Shown here piece by piece: positions 51,064 to 60,105 of a DNA stretch of 64,000 bases. Each line of letters begins with the position of its first letter. Position 1 is the stretch's first letter. This DNA is from Duganella sp. OV510. GTDB lineage: Bacteria; Pseudomonadota; Gammaproteobacteria; Burkholderiales; Burkholderiaceae_D. The notes beneath the pieces were generated by a model. That model had not been told where the DNA came from. It saw only the letters and a list, made by a program, of their open reading frames with translations, and did not search any database. The position numbers and the translations under genes are program-made. The DNA lies in contig NZ_FNEQ01000011.1 of NCBI RefSeq assembly GCF_900100205.1, positions 186,001 through 250,000 on the forward strand, given 5' to 3'.

Positions 51064-51963
51064 ATGAGTAATCCTTCGCCAATACTTGATGAACTGCGCG
51101 CCATGGCCATCTTCGCCACCGTGGTGCGCAGTGGCAGTTTCGCTGCCGGTGCCCGCGCGCTGGGACTGACGCGCGCCGTGGTCAGTCATCACGTCCGCAC
51201 GCTGGAGGCCAAGCTGGGCGTGCCGCTGGCGCAGCGCAGCACCCGCAGCTTCAGCCTGACGCCGGCCGGCGAGGCGTTCCGCGTGCATTGCGAGCGCTTG
51301 CTGGATGAGGCCAACGATGGCATCCGGGGCATGGAATTGCTGCGGGCCGAGCCGCGCGGCGAGGTGCGCATCACCTGTTCGCATCACTTCGGCAGCAAGC
51401 GCATCATGCCGGCGCTGCTGGAGTTCCGCCGCCGCTATCCGGCGATACGTGTGCATGTGGCGATGAATGACGCCAATGTCGATCTGGTGCAGCAAGGGAT
51501 AGAGCTGGCGGTGCGCGCCGGCCCGCTGGCGGATTCATCGCTGGTGGCGCGGCGGTTGGTGCGCGAGCCGACCATGTTGTGCGCTTCGCCGGCGTATTTG
51601 CGCCGCTACCGCGCGCCGTCCGCAGTGGATGAACTGGAGCAGCATCGCTGGGTGATCTATCCGCCGACGCAGCGCGCCGCCACGGTGCGCATCGATGGCA
51701 AGGAGATGCAGATTCCGGTAAAGGGCGATGTGGTCACCGACAGCGCCGCCGCGCGCCTGGCTTTCGTGCTGGCCGGCGAAGGCATCGCCCGTCTGCCAGC
51801 GTATGACGCGGCGTCGCTGCTGGCAACGGGAGAACTGGTCCACGTGCTGCCGGAAGCGCAGACCGCGCCGCTGGAAATCTACCTGGTGCATTCGCAACGC
51901 ATCGGCCCGAGCGCCCGCCTGCTGCGCGATTTCCTGCTGGATGCAGGAGCACAGGCTGACTAA
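51064..51963 (+). CDS. LysR family transcriptional regulator
   Basis: A 299-residue regulator. The winged helix-turn-helix is FAAGARALGLTRAVVSHHVR followed by TLEAKLGVPLAQRSTRSFSL. The effector domain begins GEVRITCSHHFGSKRIMPAL and ends with SARLLRDFLLDAG. Its divergent orientation to the DJ-1/ABM pair implies it regulates them, as is usual for the family. Confidence 0.92.
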   Translation: MSNPSPILDELRAMAIFATVVRSGSFAAGARALGLTRAVVSHHVRTLEAKLGVPLAQRSTRSFSLTPAGEAFRVHCERLLDEANDGIRGMELLRAEPRGEVRITCSHHFGSKRIMPALLEFRRRYPAIRVHVAMNDANVDLVQQGIELAVRAGPLADSSLVARRLVREPTMLCASPAYLRRYRAPSAVDELEQHRWVIYPPTQRAATVRIDGKEMQIPVKGDVVTDSAAARLAFVLAGEGIARLPAYDAASLLATGELVHVLPEAQTAPLEIYLVHSQRIGPSARLLRDFLLDAGAQAD

Positions 51964-52067
51964 ACACCCTCCCTTTACGCAACTTTACGCAGCTTATAGT
52001 CAGGCTGTAAATATTTCCGCATGGGAATTTGATAGCATCTGCTGACCCTCTCACATGCGAGATCGTC

Positions 52068-54167
52068 ATGCCTAAATTTTCACGTACTTCCCTGATGCTT
52101 GCCATCGCCGCGCTGTTAAGTGCTTGCGGTAGCAGCAATGATACTGCTTCCGAAACCACTTCAGCGGCGCCGCTGGCGACGGCTTCCACCATCCTGCAAC
52201 TTGACGACGGCGAGCTGACGCCGTCCGATGCGACGCAATTTGCGCAGCCTTCGTTCCACATGGCGCCGGTGCTGCTGGATACACCGGCCGATGCGCAAAC
52301 GGCGGTGCATACGCAAACCGTGCCGACCGCGTTCCGCCGCCTCAACACGCGCCAGCTGACGCTGGATTCGTTGCGCGTCGCCCAGGCCAACCGCAGCAGC
52401 GACAGCGATAGCTCATCGGCGACGCCGCTGGCGACTGCCACCACGGTGGTCACCTACACGCCGGCGCAAATCCGTGCCGCGTATGGCTTGCCGGCGCTGC
52501 CCGGCAGCTACAGCAACCTGAGCGCAACGCAAGCGGCACAACTGGGCGCCGGCCAGACCATCTACATCGTCGACGCCATGCATAACCCGAACGTGGCTGC
52601 CGAGCTGTCGGCCTTCAACAGCAAATTCGGCCTGCCGGCCTGCACCACCAGGACCATTGCCACCAACGCCAGCCTGCCGTTGGCGAGCGCATCCAGCAGC
52701 GCTTGCGAATTGTCGATTGTCTACAGCACGTCCAGCGGCGGCATGACCGCCACCGCGCCAACCTATGATTCCGGCTGGGCCACCGAGATCGCGCTTGATG
52801 TGCAGTGGGCGCACGCCACCGCGCCATTGGCGCGCATCGTACTGATCGAATCGGCCAGCGCCAGTTACAGCGATCTGCTGGGCGGCGTGCGCCTGGCCAA
52901 CAACCTCGGCGCGGGCGTGGTGTCGATGAGCTTTGGCGGTAGCGAAACCAGCAGCACCAGCTCGGTCGATAGCGTGTTCTCCGCCGCCAATATGACCTAT
53001 CTCGCCGCGACCGGGGACTCGGGCGCGGGCGTGGCCTGGCCATCGGTGTCGTCCAAAGTGCTGGCGGTCGGCGGCACCACGCTGACCTATGGCGGCGCGG
53101 GCGCGCGTTCGGAAGTGGTGTGGTCGAGCACCGGCGGCGGCGTCAGCGCCTATGTGGCAACGCCGGCGTATCAGAGCAGCGCCGTGCCGGGCATGGGCAC
53201 CACCAGCCGCCGCACTGTGGCGGACGTGGCCTTCAATGCCGATCCGAACAGCGGCCAGTATGTGGCGGTGATCGCTTCCGGCAGCAGCACGGTGAAGTGG
53301 ACCAGCGTCGGCGGCACCAGCCTGGCGACGCCGCAATGGGCTGGCCTGGTGGCCATTGCCAATGCGTTGCGCGCGGTTAATGGCAAGGCCGCGCTGGCTG
53401 CACCACATGCGGCGCTGTACACCAATATCTCCACCGTGGCCGGTACGTACGCCAGCGTGTTCAAGGACATCACCAGCGGCAGCCACGGCACCTGCTCGGC
53501 GTGCAGCGGTGAAACCGGTTACGACCAGGCCACCGGCCTCGGCACGCCGAACGGCGACGCGCTGCTGTCGACCTTGTCCGGCCTGACCGTGCAGACGGCG
53601 CCGGTCGTGACGGCCGCCACCATCAACGGCAAGGCCGGCACGGCGCTGAGCTTTACCGCGCCGGTCACGGCCAGCAATGCGGTGACGTATGCGCTGTCCG
53701 GCGCGCCGTCGGGCATGAGCATCAGCAGCGCTGGCGTGGTCAGCTGGGCTGCGCCGGTGGTGGGCACGTATAGCGTCACCATCACCGCCAAGGACAGCGT
53801 GAACGGCCTCAGCGGTTCGGGCGTTATCACCGTGGTGATTGCTGCGGCCAGCAGCAGCTCCAACACCACCACCACTACGACCACCACCACCGCCAGCGGC
53901 GGCCCGGTTATCAAGGCCAGCGCCATGACGGGCGTGGCCAACCGCGCGCTGAGCGGCACCATCAGCATCAGCGATGCGACCAGCAAGTCGGTGTCGGTCA
54001 GCATTTCCGGTGCACCGCTGGGCATGACTTTCCAGGTCAATGGCATGCAGATCACCGCCACCTGGGCGGCGCCGAAAGTCGGCAGCTACACGCTGAAAGT
54101 GGTGGCCACCGACAGCAATGGCGCCAGCGCCGCCGCTTCCATTCCGGTCACTGTCACCGCGCGTTAG
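52068..54167 (+). CDS. Sedolisin (S53) family lipoprotein peptidase with C-terminal Ig-like domains
   Basis: A 699-residue protein from the ATG at 52068. The lipobox LLSAC puts a lipidated Cys at residue 20, so it is outer-membrane anchored or surface exposed. There is no clear classical S53 propeptide: about 110 residues of low-complexity sequence precede YTPAQIRAAYGLPALP. Catalytic parts are WATEIALDVQWAHA (Glu and Asp), LAATGDSGAGVAWPS (oxyanion Asp) and SVGGTSLATPQWAGL (Ser). The calcium site is FKDITSGSHG with TGLGTPNGDALL. Two cadherin/He-PIG-like beta domains follow, separated by a Thr-rich linker. Confidence 0.9.
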   Translation: MPKFSRTSLMLAIAALLSACGSSNDTASETTSAAPLATASTILQLDDGELTPSDATQFAQPSFHMAPVLLDTPADAQTAVHTQTVPTAFRRLNTRQLTLDSLRVAQANRSSDSDSSSATPLATATTVVTYTPAQIRAAYGLPALPGSYSNLSATQAAQLGAGQTIYIVDAMHNPNVAAELSAFNSKFGLPACTTRTIATNASLPLASASSSACELSIVYSTSSGGMTATAPTYDSGWATEIALDVQWAHATAPLARIVLIESASASYSDLLGGVRLANNLGAGVVSMSFGGSETSSTSSVDSVFSAANMTYLAATGDSGAGVAWPSVSSKVLAVGGTTLTYGGAGARSEVVWSSTGGGVSAYVATPAYQSSAVPGMGTTSRRTVADVAFNADPNSGQYVAVIASGSSTVKWTSVGGTSLATPQWAGLVAIANALRAVNGKAALAAPHAALYTNISTVAGTYASVFKDITSGSHGTCSACSGETGYDQATGLGTPNGDALLSTLSGLTVQTAPVVTAATINGKAGTALSFTAPVTASNAVTYALSGAPSGMSISSAGVVSWAAPVVGTYSVTITAKDSVNGLSGSGVITVVIAAASSSSNTTTTTTTTTASGGPVIKASAMTGVANRALSGTISISDATSKSVSVSISGAPLGMTFQVNGMQITATWAAPKVGSYTLKVVATDSNGASAAASIPVTVTAR

Positions 54168-54189
54168 CCCTCCCTCCGCCTAAAGCACG

Positions 54190-54229
54190 AGGCCCGGTCC
54201 ACTCCCATGCAGGGTGACCGGGCCCTTTT
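54190..54229 (+). terminator. Rho-independent terminator after the S53 peptidase
   Basis: GGCCCGGTC (54191-54199) pairs with GACCGGGCC (54216-54224), followed by CTTTTG. Only four T residues are present, so it is of moderate strength. Confidence 0.7.
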
Positions 54230-54264
54230 GTTTCCGCTACATTCTGGTATAGTCTCGCCGCTAA

Positions 54265-54297
54265 TTGGTCAGGCCAATTGTTACGTGGTCAGGCCAT
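54265..54297. promoter_or_regulatory. Two tandem TGGTCAGGCCA operators (GntR/FadR-like)
   Basis: TTGGTCAGGCCAA and GTGGTCAGGCCAT share the same core exactly 20 bases apart, about two helical turns. The core resembles TTGGT-N-ACCAA sites of GntR/FCD regulators. They lie 20-50 bases upstream of the candidate -35 of the dehydrogenase operon. Confidence 0.55.
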
Positions 54298-54316
54298 ATA
54301 TTTAGCAATGAATAGT

Positions 54317-54345
54317 TTGACTGTGTAATAAAACTGTTTTAAACT
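54317..54345 (+). promoter_or_regulatory. Candidate promoter of the gluconate-dehydrogenase-like operon
   Basis: TTGACT (54317-54322), a 17-base spacer and TAAACT (54340-54345) form a sigma-70-like promoter 94 bases before the first gene. Confidence 0.45.
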
Positions 54346-54438
54346 GCCTTAAGTTTTTGCGCTATATCAAGTTTTTACGCCCGCTGCAGCCGCTTGCTAC
54401 CGGGTGCTTTCCTCCCCAAAACTCATCATTCGCTACCT

Positions 54439-55155
54439 ATGTCCTCAGGCAAATTCAGTCCCTCGCGACGGACTATTCTCATGGCCACTGCAGCGGCCGT
54501 TCCTATCGCATCCATCCCTCTGGTCCGCCAGGCACACGCCGACGGCCTGGAAAATGTCCAACTCAGCCAGTACCAGCCGGTGTTTTTCTCGGCGCCGGAA
54601 TGGCAATTCATCATGGCCGCCTGCGACCGCCTGATCCCGGCCGAAGGCCGTGGCCCTGGCGCGCTGGAAACCAACGTGCCGGTGTTCATCGACCAGCAAC
54701 TGCATAACGGCCTGGGCGATGACGTCTACATGGATGGTCCGCACCCGGAAAATCCGGCGCCGACGCTGGGCTTCCAGGGCACGCTGACGCCGCAGCAGAG
54801 CTACCGCGCCGGCATCAAGCTGTCGCAGCAATATGCCAGGCAAAAGTACGGCAAGCAGTTCGAGCAACTGCCGGACGCCGACAAGGATGCGCTGCTGACC
54901 GCGCTGCAAAAGAACGAGATCAGCTTCGCCGAGCTGGGCGAGCCGGCGCTGAAGGCGTCGTCGTTCTTCGGGCAGTTGCTGGGCGACGCCAAGAACGGCT
55001 ATCTGGCCGACCCTATGTACGGCGGCAACAAGGACATGAAGGCATGGGTGGCGATCGGCTTCCCTGGCGCCCGCGCCGCCTTCACCGAATGGGTGGACAC
55101 GCACAACGTCAAGTATCCGCTGGGTCCCGTCAGCGTCAGCGGAAAACGCGCATAA
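54439..55155 (+). CDS. Gluconate 2-dehydrogenase subunit 3-like protein (Tat signal)
   Basis: A 238-residue protein from the ATG at 54439. The twin-arginine signal SPSRRTILMATAAAVPIASI would export it folded, possibly carrying the flavoprotein partner, which has no signal of its own. The body matches the small subunit of membrane gluconate 2-dehydrogenases: EWQFIMAACDRLIPAEGRGPG, VPVFIDQQLHNGLGDD, and the end AWVAIGFPGARAAFTEWVD. First gene of a three-subunit operon. Confidence 0.88.
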   Translation: MSSGKFSPSRRTILMATAAAVPIASIPLVRQAHADGLENVQLSQYQPVFFSAPEWQFIMAACDRLIPAEGRGPGALETNVPVFIDQQLHNGLGDDVYMDGPHPENPAPTLGFQGTLTPQQSYRAGIKLSQQYARQKYGKQFEQLPDADKDALLTALQKNEISFAELGEPALKASSFFGQLLGDAKNGYLADPMYGGNKDMKAWVAIGFPGARAAFTEWVDTHNVKYPLGPVSVSGKRA

Positions 55156-55184
55156 CAGCGTCGCATAAGAACAGAAAGAACATC

Positions 55185-56957
55185 ATGGCAAACATTACTA
55201 ACGACGAAGTCGACGTCGTCATCGTCGGCCTCGGTTGGGCCGGCTCGATCATGGCCATCGAACTGGCCAAGGAAGGTCTGAAAGTGCGCGCGCTGGAACG
55301 CGGCCCGGACCGTCCACCGGAAGATTTCGCCTACCCGAAACCAGCCGACCAATACGCCTACGCGATCCGCAACAAAGTCTTCGCGACGCCGCGCGACGCC
55401 GCGCTGACCGTACGCTACAACGACAGCGAAACCGCGCTGCCTACCCGCAAGTGGGGCGCGTTTGCGCCTGGCACCGGCGTCGGCGGCTCCGGCCTGCACT
55501 GGACCGGCGTGCTGATCCGCCCGACCACCACCGACATCAAGCTGAAGACCTACGCCGACCACGCCTACAAGCGCGGCACGCTCGATCCTGACATGCGCAT
55601 CAAGGACTTCCCCTTCACCTGGGACGAGATCGAACCGTACTTCGACAAGTTCGACAAGATCTGCGGCCTGTCCGGCAACACCGGCAACCTGAACGGCGTG
55701 ATCCAGCCGGGCGGCGATCCGTTTGAAGGCCCGCGCTCCAGCCCGTACCCGCTGCCGGCGCTGCACGACACCTACAACAGCTCGCTGTTTGCCGAGACCG
55801 CGAAGAAGATGGGCTACCACCCGTTCCCGAATCCATCGGCCAACGTGTCGCAGGCGTGGACCAACCCGTACGGCGCGCAGCTGGCGCCGTGCAACTACTG
55901 CGGCTACTGCTCCAAGTATCCATGCCTGAATTACTCCAAAGCTTCACCGCAGACGACCATCCTGGATGTGGTGAAACGCATGCCGAACTTCAGCATGCGC
56001 ACCAACGCCAACGTCATCCGCGTTGACCTGCACGCCGACAAGAAGACCGCCAAAGGCGTCACCTACGTCGACGAAAACAAGAACGAAGTGTTCCAGCCGG
56101 CCAGGATCGTCATCCTGTCCAGCTTCCAGTTCGCCAACGTGCGCCTGATGATGTTGTCGGGCATCGGCCAGATCTACAATCCGCTGACCGAGACTGGCAC
56201 TATCGGCCGCAACTACGCCTTCCTGAGCAATGGCGACGCGACGCTGTTCTTCAAGGACAAGCACTTCAACCCGTTTGCCACCGCCGGCGCCACCGGCGAA
56301 ATGTTCAACGACATCTCACCAGGTAATTTCGAAGACGGCATCAAGCTGGGCTTCATCGGCGGCGCCAAGATCCACAGCTCGCAAGCGACCGGTGCGCCGA
56401 TCGGCACCGCGCTGCCAAAAGGCACGCCAGGCTGGGGCAAGGGCTGGAAAGAAGGCATGGTCGACTGGTATGGCCGCTCGATGAAAATCGGCATCACCAC
56501 CACCTGCATGTCGTATCGCGGCCACCACCTGGACCTGGACCCGAACTACAAGGACCCATGGGGCCAGCCGCTGCTGCGCATGACCTTCGACTGGCGCCAG
56601 AACGAGCTGAAGCTGCAACGCTACCTGCGCGACATGGTGCTCGGGATTGCCAAGGAACTCGGTCCGGACCATATCAACGAGAATTTCCTGTCGCTGGATT
56701 CGCACTGGGACATCACCAAGTACGTGTCGACCCACAACGTGGGCGGCGCCATCATGGGCGATTCGCCGCGCGACTCGGCGCTGAACCGCTACCTGCAATC
56801 GTGGGACGTGCACAATGTGTTCGTACCGGGCGGCAACGCGTTCCCGCAGAACTTCCAGGCCAATCCGACCGCGACCATTGGCGCCATCACGCTGTTTGCT
56901 GCCGAAGCGATCAAAAAACAATACCTGAAAAACCCTGGCCCGCTGGTGCAAGTATGA
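55185..56957 (+). CDS. GMC-family flavoprotein dehydrogenase, large subunit
   Basis: A 590-residue FAD oxidoreductase of the GMC family (gluconate/2-ketogluconate dehydrogenase type). The ATG at 55185 yields MANITNDEVDVVIVGLGWAG, where GLGWAG is the dinucleotide-binding motif. The segment GTGVGGSGLHWTGVLIRPT is the second FAD-contacting loop. CNYCGYCSKYPCLNYSK is a Cys cluster, and the C-terminal GGNAFPQNFQANPTATIGA is the GMC signature with THNVGGAIMG carrying a catalytic His. It oxidises a sugar acid or alcohol in the periplasm; the exact substrate is unknown. Confidence 0.92.
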   Translation: MANITNDEVDVVIVGLGWAGSIMAIELAKEGLKVRALERGPDRPPEDFAYPKPADQYAYAIRNKVFATPRDAALTVRYNDSETALPTRKWGAFAPGTGVGGSGLHWTGVLIRPTTTDIKLKTYADHAYKRGTLDPDMRIKDFPFTWDEIEPYFDKFDKICGLSGNTGNLNGVIQPGGDPFEGPRSSPYPLPALHDTYNSSLFAETAKKMGYHPFPNPSANVSQAWTNPYGAQLAPCNYCGYCSKYPCLNYSKASPQTTILDVVKRMPNFSMRTNANVIRVDLHADKKTAKGVTYVDENKNEVFQPARIVILSSFQFANVRLMMLSGIGQIYNPLTETGTIGRNYAFLSNGDATLFFKDKHFNPFATAGATGEMFNDISPGNFEDGIKLGFIGGAKIHSSQATGAPIGTALPKGTPGWGKGWKEGMVDWYGRSMKIGITTTCMSYRGHHLDLDPNYKDPWGQPLLRMTFDWRQNELKLQRYLRDMVLGIAKELGPDHINENFLSLDSHWDITKYVSTHNVGGAIMGDSPRDSALNRYLQSWDVHNVFVPGGNAFPQNFQANPTATIGAITLFAAEAIKKQYLKNPGPLVQV

Positions 56958-58219
56958 TCAACAAACTGACGCAATTCCTCACCACGGCAGTGCTGGCGCT
57001 GGCTGGCGCCGCTGCCAACGTGGCACATGCCGCCCCGGACCAGGCGCTGATCCAGCGCGGCGCATACCTGGCGCGCGCCGGCGACTGCATCGCCTGCCAC
57101 AGCGCACCGGGCAAGCCGGCGTTTGCAGGCGGCCTGGCGATCGATAGTGGTCACGGCATCATCTACTCGACCAACATCACACCGGACAAGCAAAAAGGCA
57201 TCGGCACCTACACCGAGCAGCAATTCTCGGACGCCGTGCGCAAAGGTGTGAAGCCGGATGGCACGCACCTGTATCCGGCCATGCCGTACACCAGCTACGC
57301 CAAGGTCAGCGATGCCGACATGAAGGCGCTGTATGCCTTCTTCCAGTCGGGCGTGAAAGCATCGACCTTCGAGCCGCCGGCAACGAAGATGAGCTTCCCG
57401 TTCAATATGCGCTGGGGCATGGGCGTATGGAACTACTTCTTCGCCGACACCAAGCCGTTCATCGCGCAAGCGGGCTGGAGCGACAAGGTCAAGCAAGGCG
57501 CGTATCTGGTCGAAGGCCTGGGTCACTGCTCCAGCTGCCACACGCCGCGCGGCTTCGCGATGAACGAGAAGGCCAGCAACAGCGGCCAGGCCAACTTCCT
57601 CGCCGGTGGCGAGCTGAACGACTGGCCGGTGCCATCGCTGCGCGGCATGCCGCGCTGGAACGAAGCGCAGATCGTCGACTACCTGCAGACCGGCCGCAAC
57701 CACGGTTCGGCGGTAGCGGGCGAAATGACCGCCGTGGTTGAGCACAGCACCTCGCACCTGCGCGAAGAAGACCTGGGTGCAATCGCCGCCTACCTGAAGG
57801 CTCTGCCGCCGGTACCGCCACGCGGTCCTGCCGTCAAGCCGCAAGGCAAGGACGAGACCGCTCGCAAGCTGACCGCTGCCGTCAACCTGTCGCTGGGAGA
57901 ACGCCTGTACCTCGACAACTGCTCGGCCTGTCACTTCGTCAACGGCAAGGGCGCCTCGCGGGTATTCCCCGAGCTGGATGGCGCCACGGTGATCAACGCC
58001 GACAATCCGACCGCGCTGGTGAACGTCATCCTGCATGGCGCGCGCACGCCGTCGACCGAGAAAGCGCCGTCGATCCTGGTGATGCCAGGCTTCTCGCGCC
58101 GCCTCAGCGACGCCGAAGTCGCCACGCTGGCCACCTTCCTGCGCCAGGGCTGGACCAACAGCGCCGCCAGCGTCTCCGAACGCGAAGTCGCCAAAATCCG
58201 CGCCAAAGCCGCCCACTAA
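56954..58219 (+). CDS. Tri-haem cytochrome c subunit of the dehydrogenase
   Basis: A 421-residue cytochrome from an ATG overlapping the flavoprotein stop by 4 bases. It has a signal peptide ending AANVAHAAPD. Three haem-binding motifs are CIACH, CSSCH and CSACH, each at the start of a cytochrome c domain. It carries electrons from the GMC flavoprotein to the quinone pool or oxidase, as in gluconate 2-dehydrogenase. No C-terminal membrane helix is obvious. Confidence 0.93.
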   Translation: MINKLTQFLTTAVLALAGAAANVAHAAPDQALIQRGAYLARAGDCIACHSAPGKPAFAGGLAIDSGHGIIYSTNITPDKQKGIGTYTEQQFSDAVRKGVKPDGTHLYPAMPYTSYAKVSDADMKALYAFFQSGVKASTFEPPATKMSFPFNMRWGMGVWNYFFADTKPFIAQAGWSDKVKQGAYLVEGLGHCSSCHTPRGFAMNEKASNSGQANFLAGGELNDWPVPSLRGMPRWNEAQIVDYLQTGRNHGSAVAGEMTAVVEHSTSHLREEDLGAIAAYLKALPPVPPRGPAVKPQGKDETARKLTAAVNLSLGERLYLDNCSACHFVNGKGASRVFPELDGATVINADNPTALVNVILHGARTPSTEKAPSILVMPGFSRRLSDAEVATLATFLRQGWTNSAASVSEREVAKIRAKAAH

Positions 58220-58225
58220 AACTCC

Positions 58226-58281
58226 GGGGTCAGTTCTGCCAAACGTACACGAGCTCGTGTACGTTTGGCAGAACTGACCCC
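58226..58281. repeat. REP-like palindrome, GGGGTCAG family copy 2
   Basis: A 56-bp perfect palindrome (arms GGGGTCAGTTCTGCCAAACG onward) with CCGG flanks on both sides. It follows the cytochrome stop by 6 bases and precedes the encapsulin operon. It matches copy 1 except for two base changes in one arm. Confidence 0.88.
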
Positions 58282-58336
58282 GGTTCTTATAAGTTTTTCG
58301 CCTTTGTGAAGTTGTTTTTATTCGTTTTGTTTAATT

Positions 58337-58365
58337 TTGACGAAACGTATGCTGGCGTCTATCGC
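58337..58365 (+). promoter_or_regulatory. Candidate promoter of the encapsulin operon
   Basis: TTGACG (58337-58342), a 17-base spacer and TATCGC (58360-58365). The upstream sequence is AT-rich (58287-58336), which could act as an UP element. It lies 22 bases before the rhodanese start. Confidence 0.4.
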
Positions 58366-58387
58366 CATCAACGCACAAAGGTTTCCC

Positions 58388-58849
58388 ATGTCAGAAGTCC
58401 TCGACCTGCCGGAGCAACTGGCAGCCGTCAAATCCCAAGCTGAATCTTCGGGCCTGTCCTATGCCGGCGGTGTGCCGCCTGACGTGGCCTGGCAATTGTT
58501 CTCCAGCGGCCAGGTGCTGCTGGTCGATGTGCGTACCGCCGAGGAACGTAAATTCGTCGGCCATGTGCCCGACAGTCTGCATGTGGCCTGGGCCACCGGC
58601 ACCGCGCTGACCCGCAATCCCCGTTTCGCCCGTGAGCTGGAAGCCAGAATCGGCGGCAAGGATGCTGTTGCCTTGCTGCTGTGCCGCAGCGGCAAGCGCT
58701 CGGTGCTGGCCGCCGAGGCCGCCGCCAAGGCGGGCCTCGGCAATGTCTTCAATGTGCTGCAAGGCTTTGAGGGCGAGATCGATGCGCAGCAGCAGCGCGG
58801 CAAGGCCGATGGCTGGCGCTTCCATGGCTTGCCCTGGGTACAGGACTGA
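58388..58849 (+). CDS. Rhodanese-like sulfurtransferase
   Basis: A 153-residue single-domain rhodanese starting at the ATG at 58388, preceded by AAAGG. The core is VLLVDVRTAEERKFVGHVP and the active-site loop is LLLCRSGKRSVLAAEAA; the Cys would carry persulfide sulfur. There is no signal peptide, so it is cytoplasmic. As first gene of the encapsulin operon it is a likely sulfur carrier to or from the encapsulated cysteine desulfurase. Confidence 0.92.
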   Translation: MSEVLDLPEQLAAVKSQAESSGLSYAGGVPPDVAWQLFSSGQVLLVDVRTAEERKFVGHVPDSLHVAWATGTALTRNPRFARELEARIGGKDAVALLLCRSGKRSVLAAEAAAKAGLGNVFNVLQGFEGEIDAQQQRGKADGWRFHGLPWVQD

Positions 58850-58853
58850 CACC

Positions 58854-59774
58854 ATGGCCACCTTCGACATCACCGGTGTCGTGCAGTCACTGCACGAGGC
58901 GCGGCATAGCTGGCGCCAGACGCAACGCCGCAACAGCGAGGCGGGCAACCGCGAGTTTCCATCGCGCGATGCGCTGTCGTCGATTATCGATTGCCTCAAG
59001 GGCGTGCTGTTCCCGATGCGCCTCGGCCCGCCCGACCTGCGCCAGGAGAGCGAAGACTTCCACGTCGCCCACGCGCTGGATGCGTCGCTGCACGCGCTGC
59101 TGCATCAGGTGAAACGCGAGCTGGCCTACAACGCCAACCTGCGCGGCGATGGCGGCCCGGTGGACGAGGAAGCGCTGACTGCCGTGCGCAGTTTTGCCGC
59201 CGCCTTGCCTGGCATCCGCACGCTGCTGGACAGCGATGTGCTGGCCGCCTATCAGGGCGATCCGGCCGCGCGCAGCGTCGATGAGGTGCTGCTGTGCTAT
59301 CCGGGCGTGCTGGCGATGATTCATTACCGCCTGGCGCATCAGCTGTACGCGCTGGGACTGCCGCTGCTGGCGCGCATTGTTTCCGAGCTGGCGCACAGCG
59401 CCACCGGCATCGACATCCATCCAGGCGCGCAGATCGGCGCCGGCTTCTTCATTGATCACGGCACCGGCGTGGTGATCGGCGAAACCGCCGTCATCGGCGA
59501 GCGCGTGCGCGTCTACCAGGCGGTGACACTGGGCGCCAAGCGCTTCCCCACCGATGCCGAGGGCAATCTGCAAAAAGGCCTGCCGCGCCATCCGGTGGTG
59601 GAGGATGACGTGGTCATCTACGCCGGCGCCACCATCCTCGGCCGCATCACGCTGGGCAAGGGCGCCGTCATCGGCGGCAATGTGTGGCTGACGCACGACG
59701 TGCCGGCCGGCGGCCGCGTGGCGCAGGCCGAATCACGCGAAGGCGCGCAAGCCAATGGCATAGGTGCGTCATGA
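58854..59774 (+). CDS. epsC: Serine O-acetyltransferase (EpsC type)
   Basis: A 306-residue left-handed beta-helix acetyltransferase making O-acetylserine, the precursor of cysteine. The ATG at 58854 is 4 bases after the rhodanese stop. An N-terminal helical part (ALHALLHQVKRELAYN-like) is followed by hexapeptide repeats GIDIHPGAQIGAGFFIDHG, TGVVIGETAVIGERVRVYQA and VTLGAKRFPTDAEG. It supplies cysteine to the downstream desulfurase, which fits the sulfur-storage context. Overlaps the XRE gene by 4 bases. Confidence 0.93.
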   Translation: MATFDITGVVQSLHEARHSWRQTQRRNSEAGNREFPSRDALSSIIDCLKGVLFPMRLGPPDLRQESEDFHVAHALDASLHALLHQVKRELAYNANLRGDGGPVDEEALTAVRSFAAALPGIRTLLDSDVLAAYQGDPAARSVDEVLLCYPGVLAMIHYRLAHQLYALGLPLLARIVSELAHSATGIDIHPGAQIGAGFFIDHGTGVVIGETAVIGERVRVYQAVTLGAKRFPTDAEGNLQKGLPRHPVVEDDVVIYAGATILGRITLGKGAVIGGNVWLTHDVPAGGRVAQAESREGAQANGIGAS

Positions 59775-60022
59775 CAGCGACGATTGCCAATACGCTGGTG
59801 CAGGGCTTTGGCCTCGGTGTGCGTCAGTTGCGCGAGGCGCAGGGCTGGTCGCAGGAGCGGCTGGCGGAGAACTCAAACCTCAACCGCTCCTACATCGGGG
59901 AGATCGAGCGCGGCGTGGTGATTGCTTCGCTGGTGACGGTGGAAAAGCTGGCCACCGCGCTGAATCTGACGCCGGCCGCGCTGCTGCTGCACGGTGAACG
60001 GTGGCGGCAACCGCAAGCTTGA
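59771..60022 (+). CDS. XRE-family helix-turn-helix regulator
   Basis: An 83-residue protein consisting of little but a Cro/cI-type DNA-binding domain: VRQLREAQGWSQERLAENS and NLNRSYIGEIERGVVIASL. Its ATG overlaps the epsC stop. A palindrome just upstream of the shell gene is a plausible operator. It may set shell and cargo levels in response to sulfur supply; no sensing domain is visible. Confidence 0.88.
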   Translation: MTATIANTLVQGFGLGVRQLREAQGWSQERLAENSNLNRSYIGEIERGVVIASLVTVEKLATALNLTPAALLLHGERWRQPQA

Positions 60023-60068
60023 TGGCTATAGCCTGTTGAGCGCTTAGGTATCACACCGCACACTAGGC

Positions 60069-60087
60069 TAGTTACTTTCTTTAACTA
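60069..60087. promoter_or_regulatory. Palindrome upstream of the encapsulin gene, candidate XRE operator
   Basis: TAGTTA-N7-TAACTA forms a 19-bp palindrome ending 18 bases before the shell start codon, in an 83-bp gap between the XRE gene and the shell gene. Confidence 0.45.
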
Positions 60088-60105
60088 ATCCAGATGGGAG
60101 TCATG

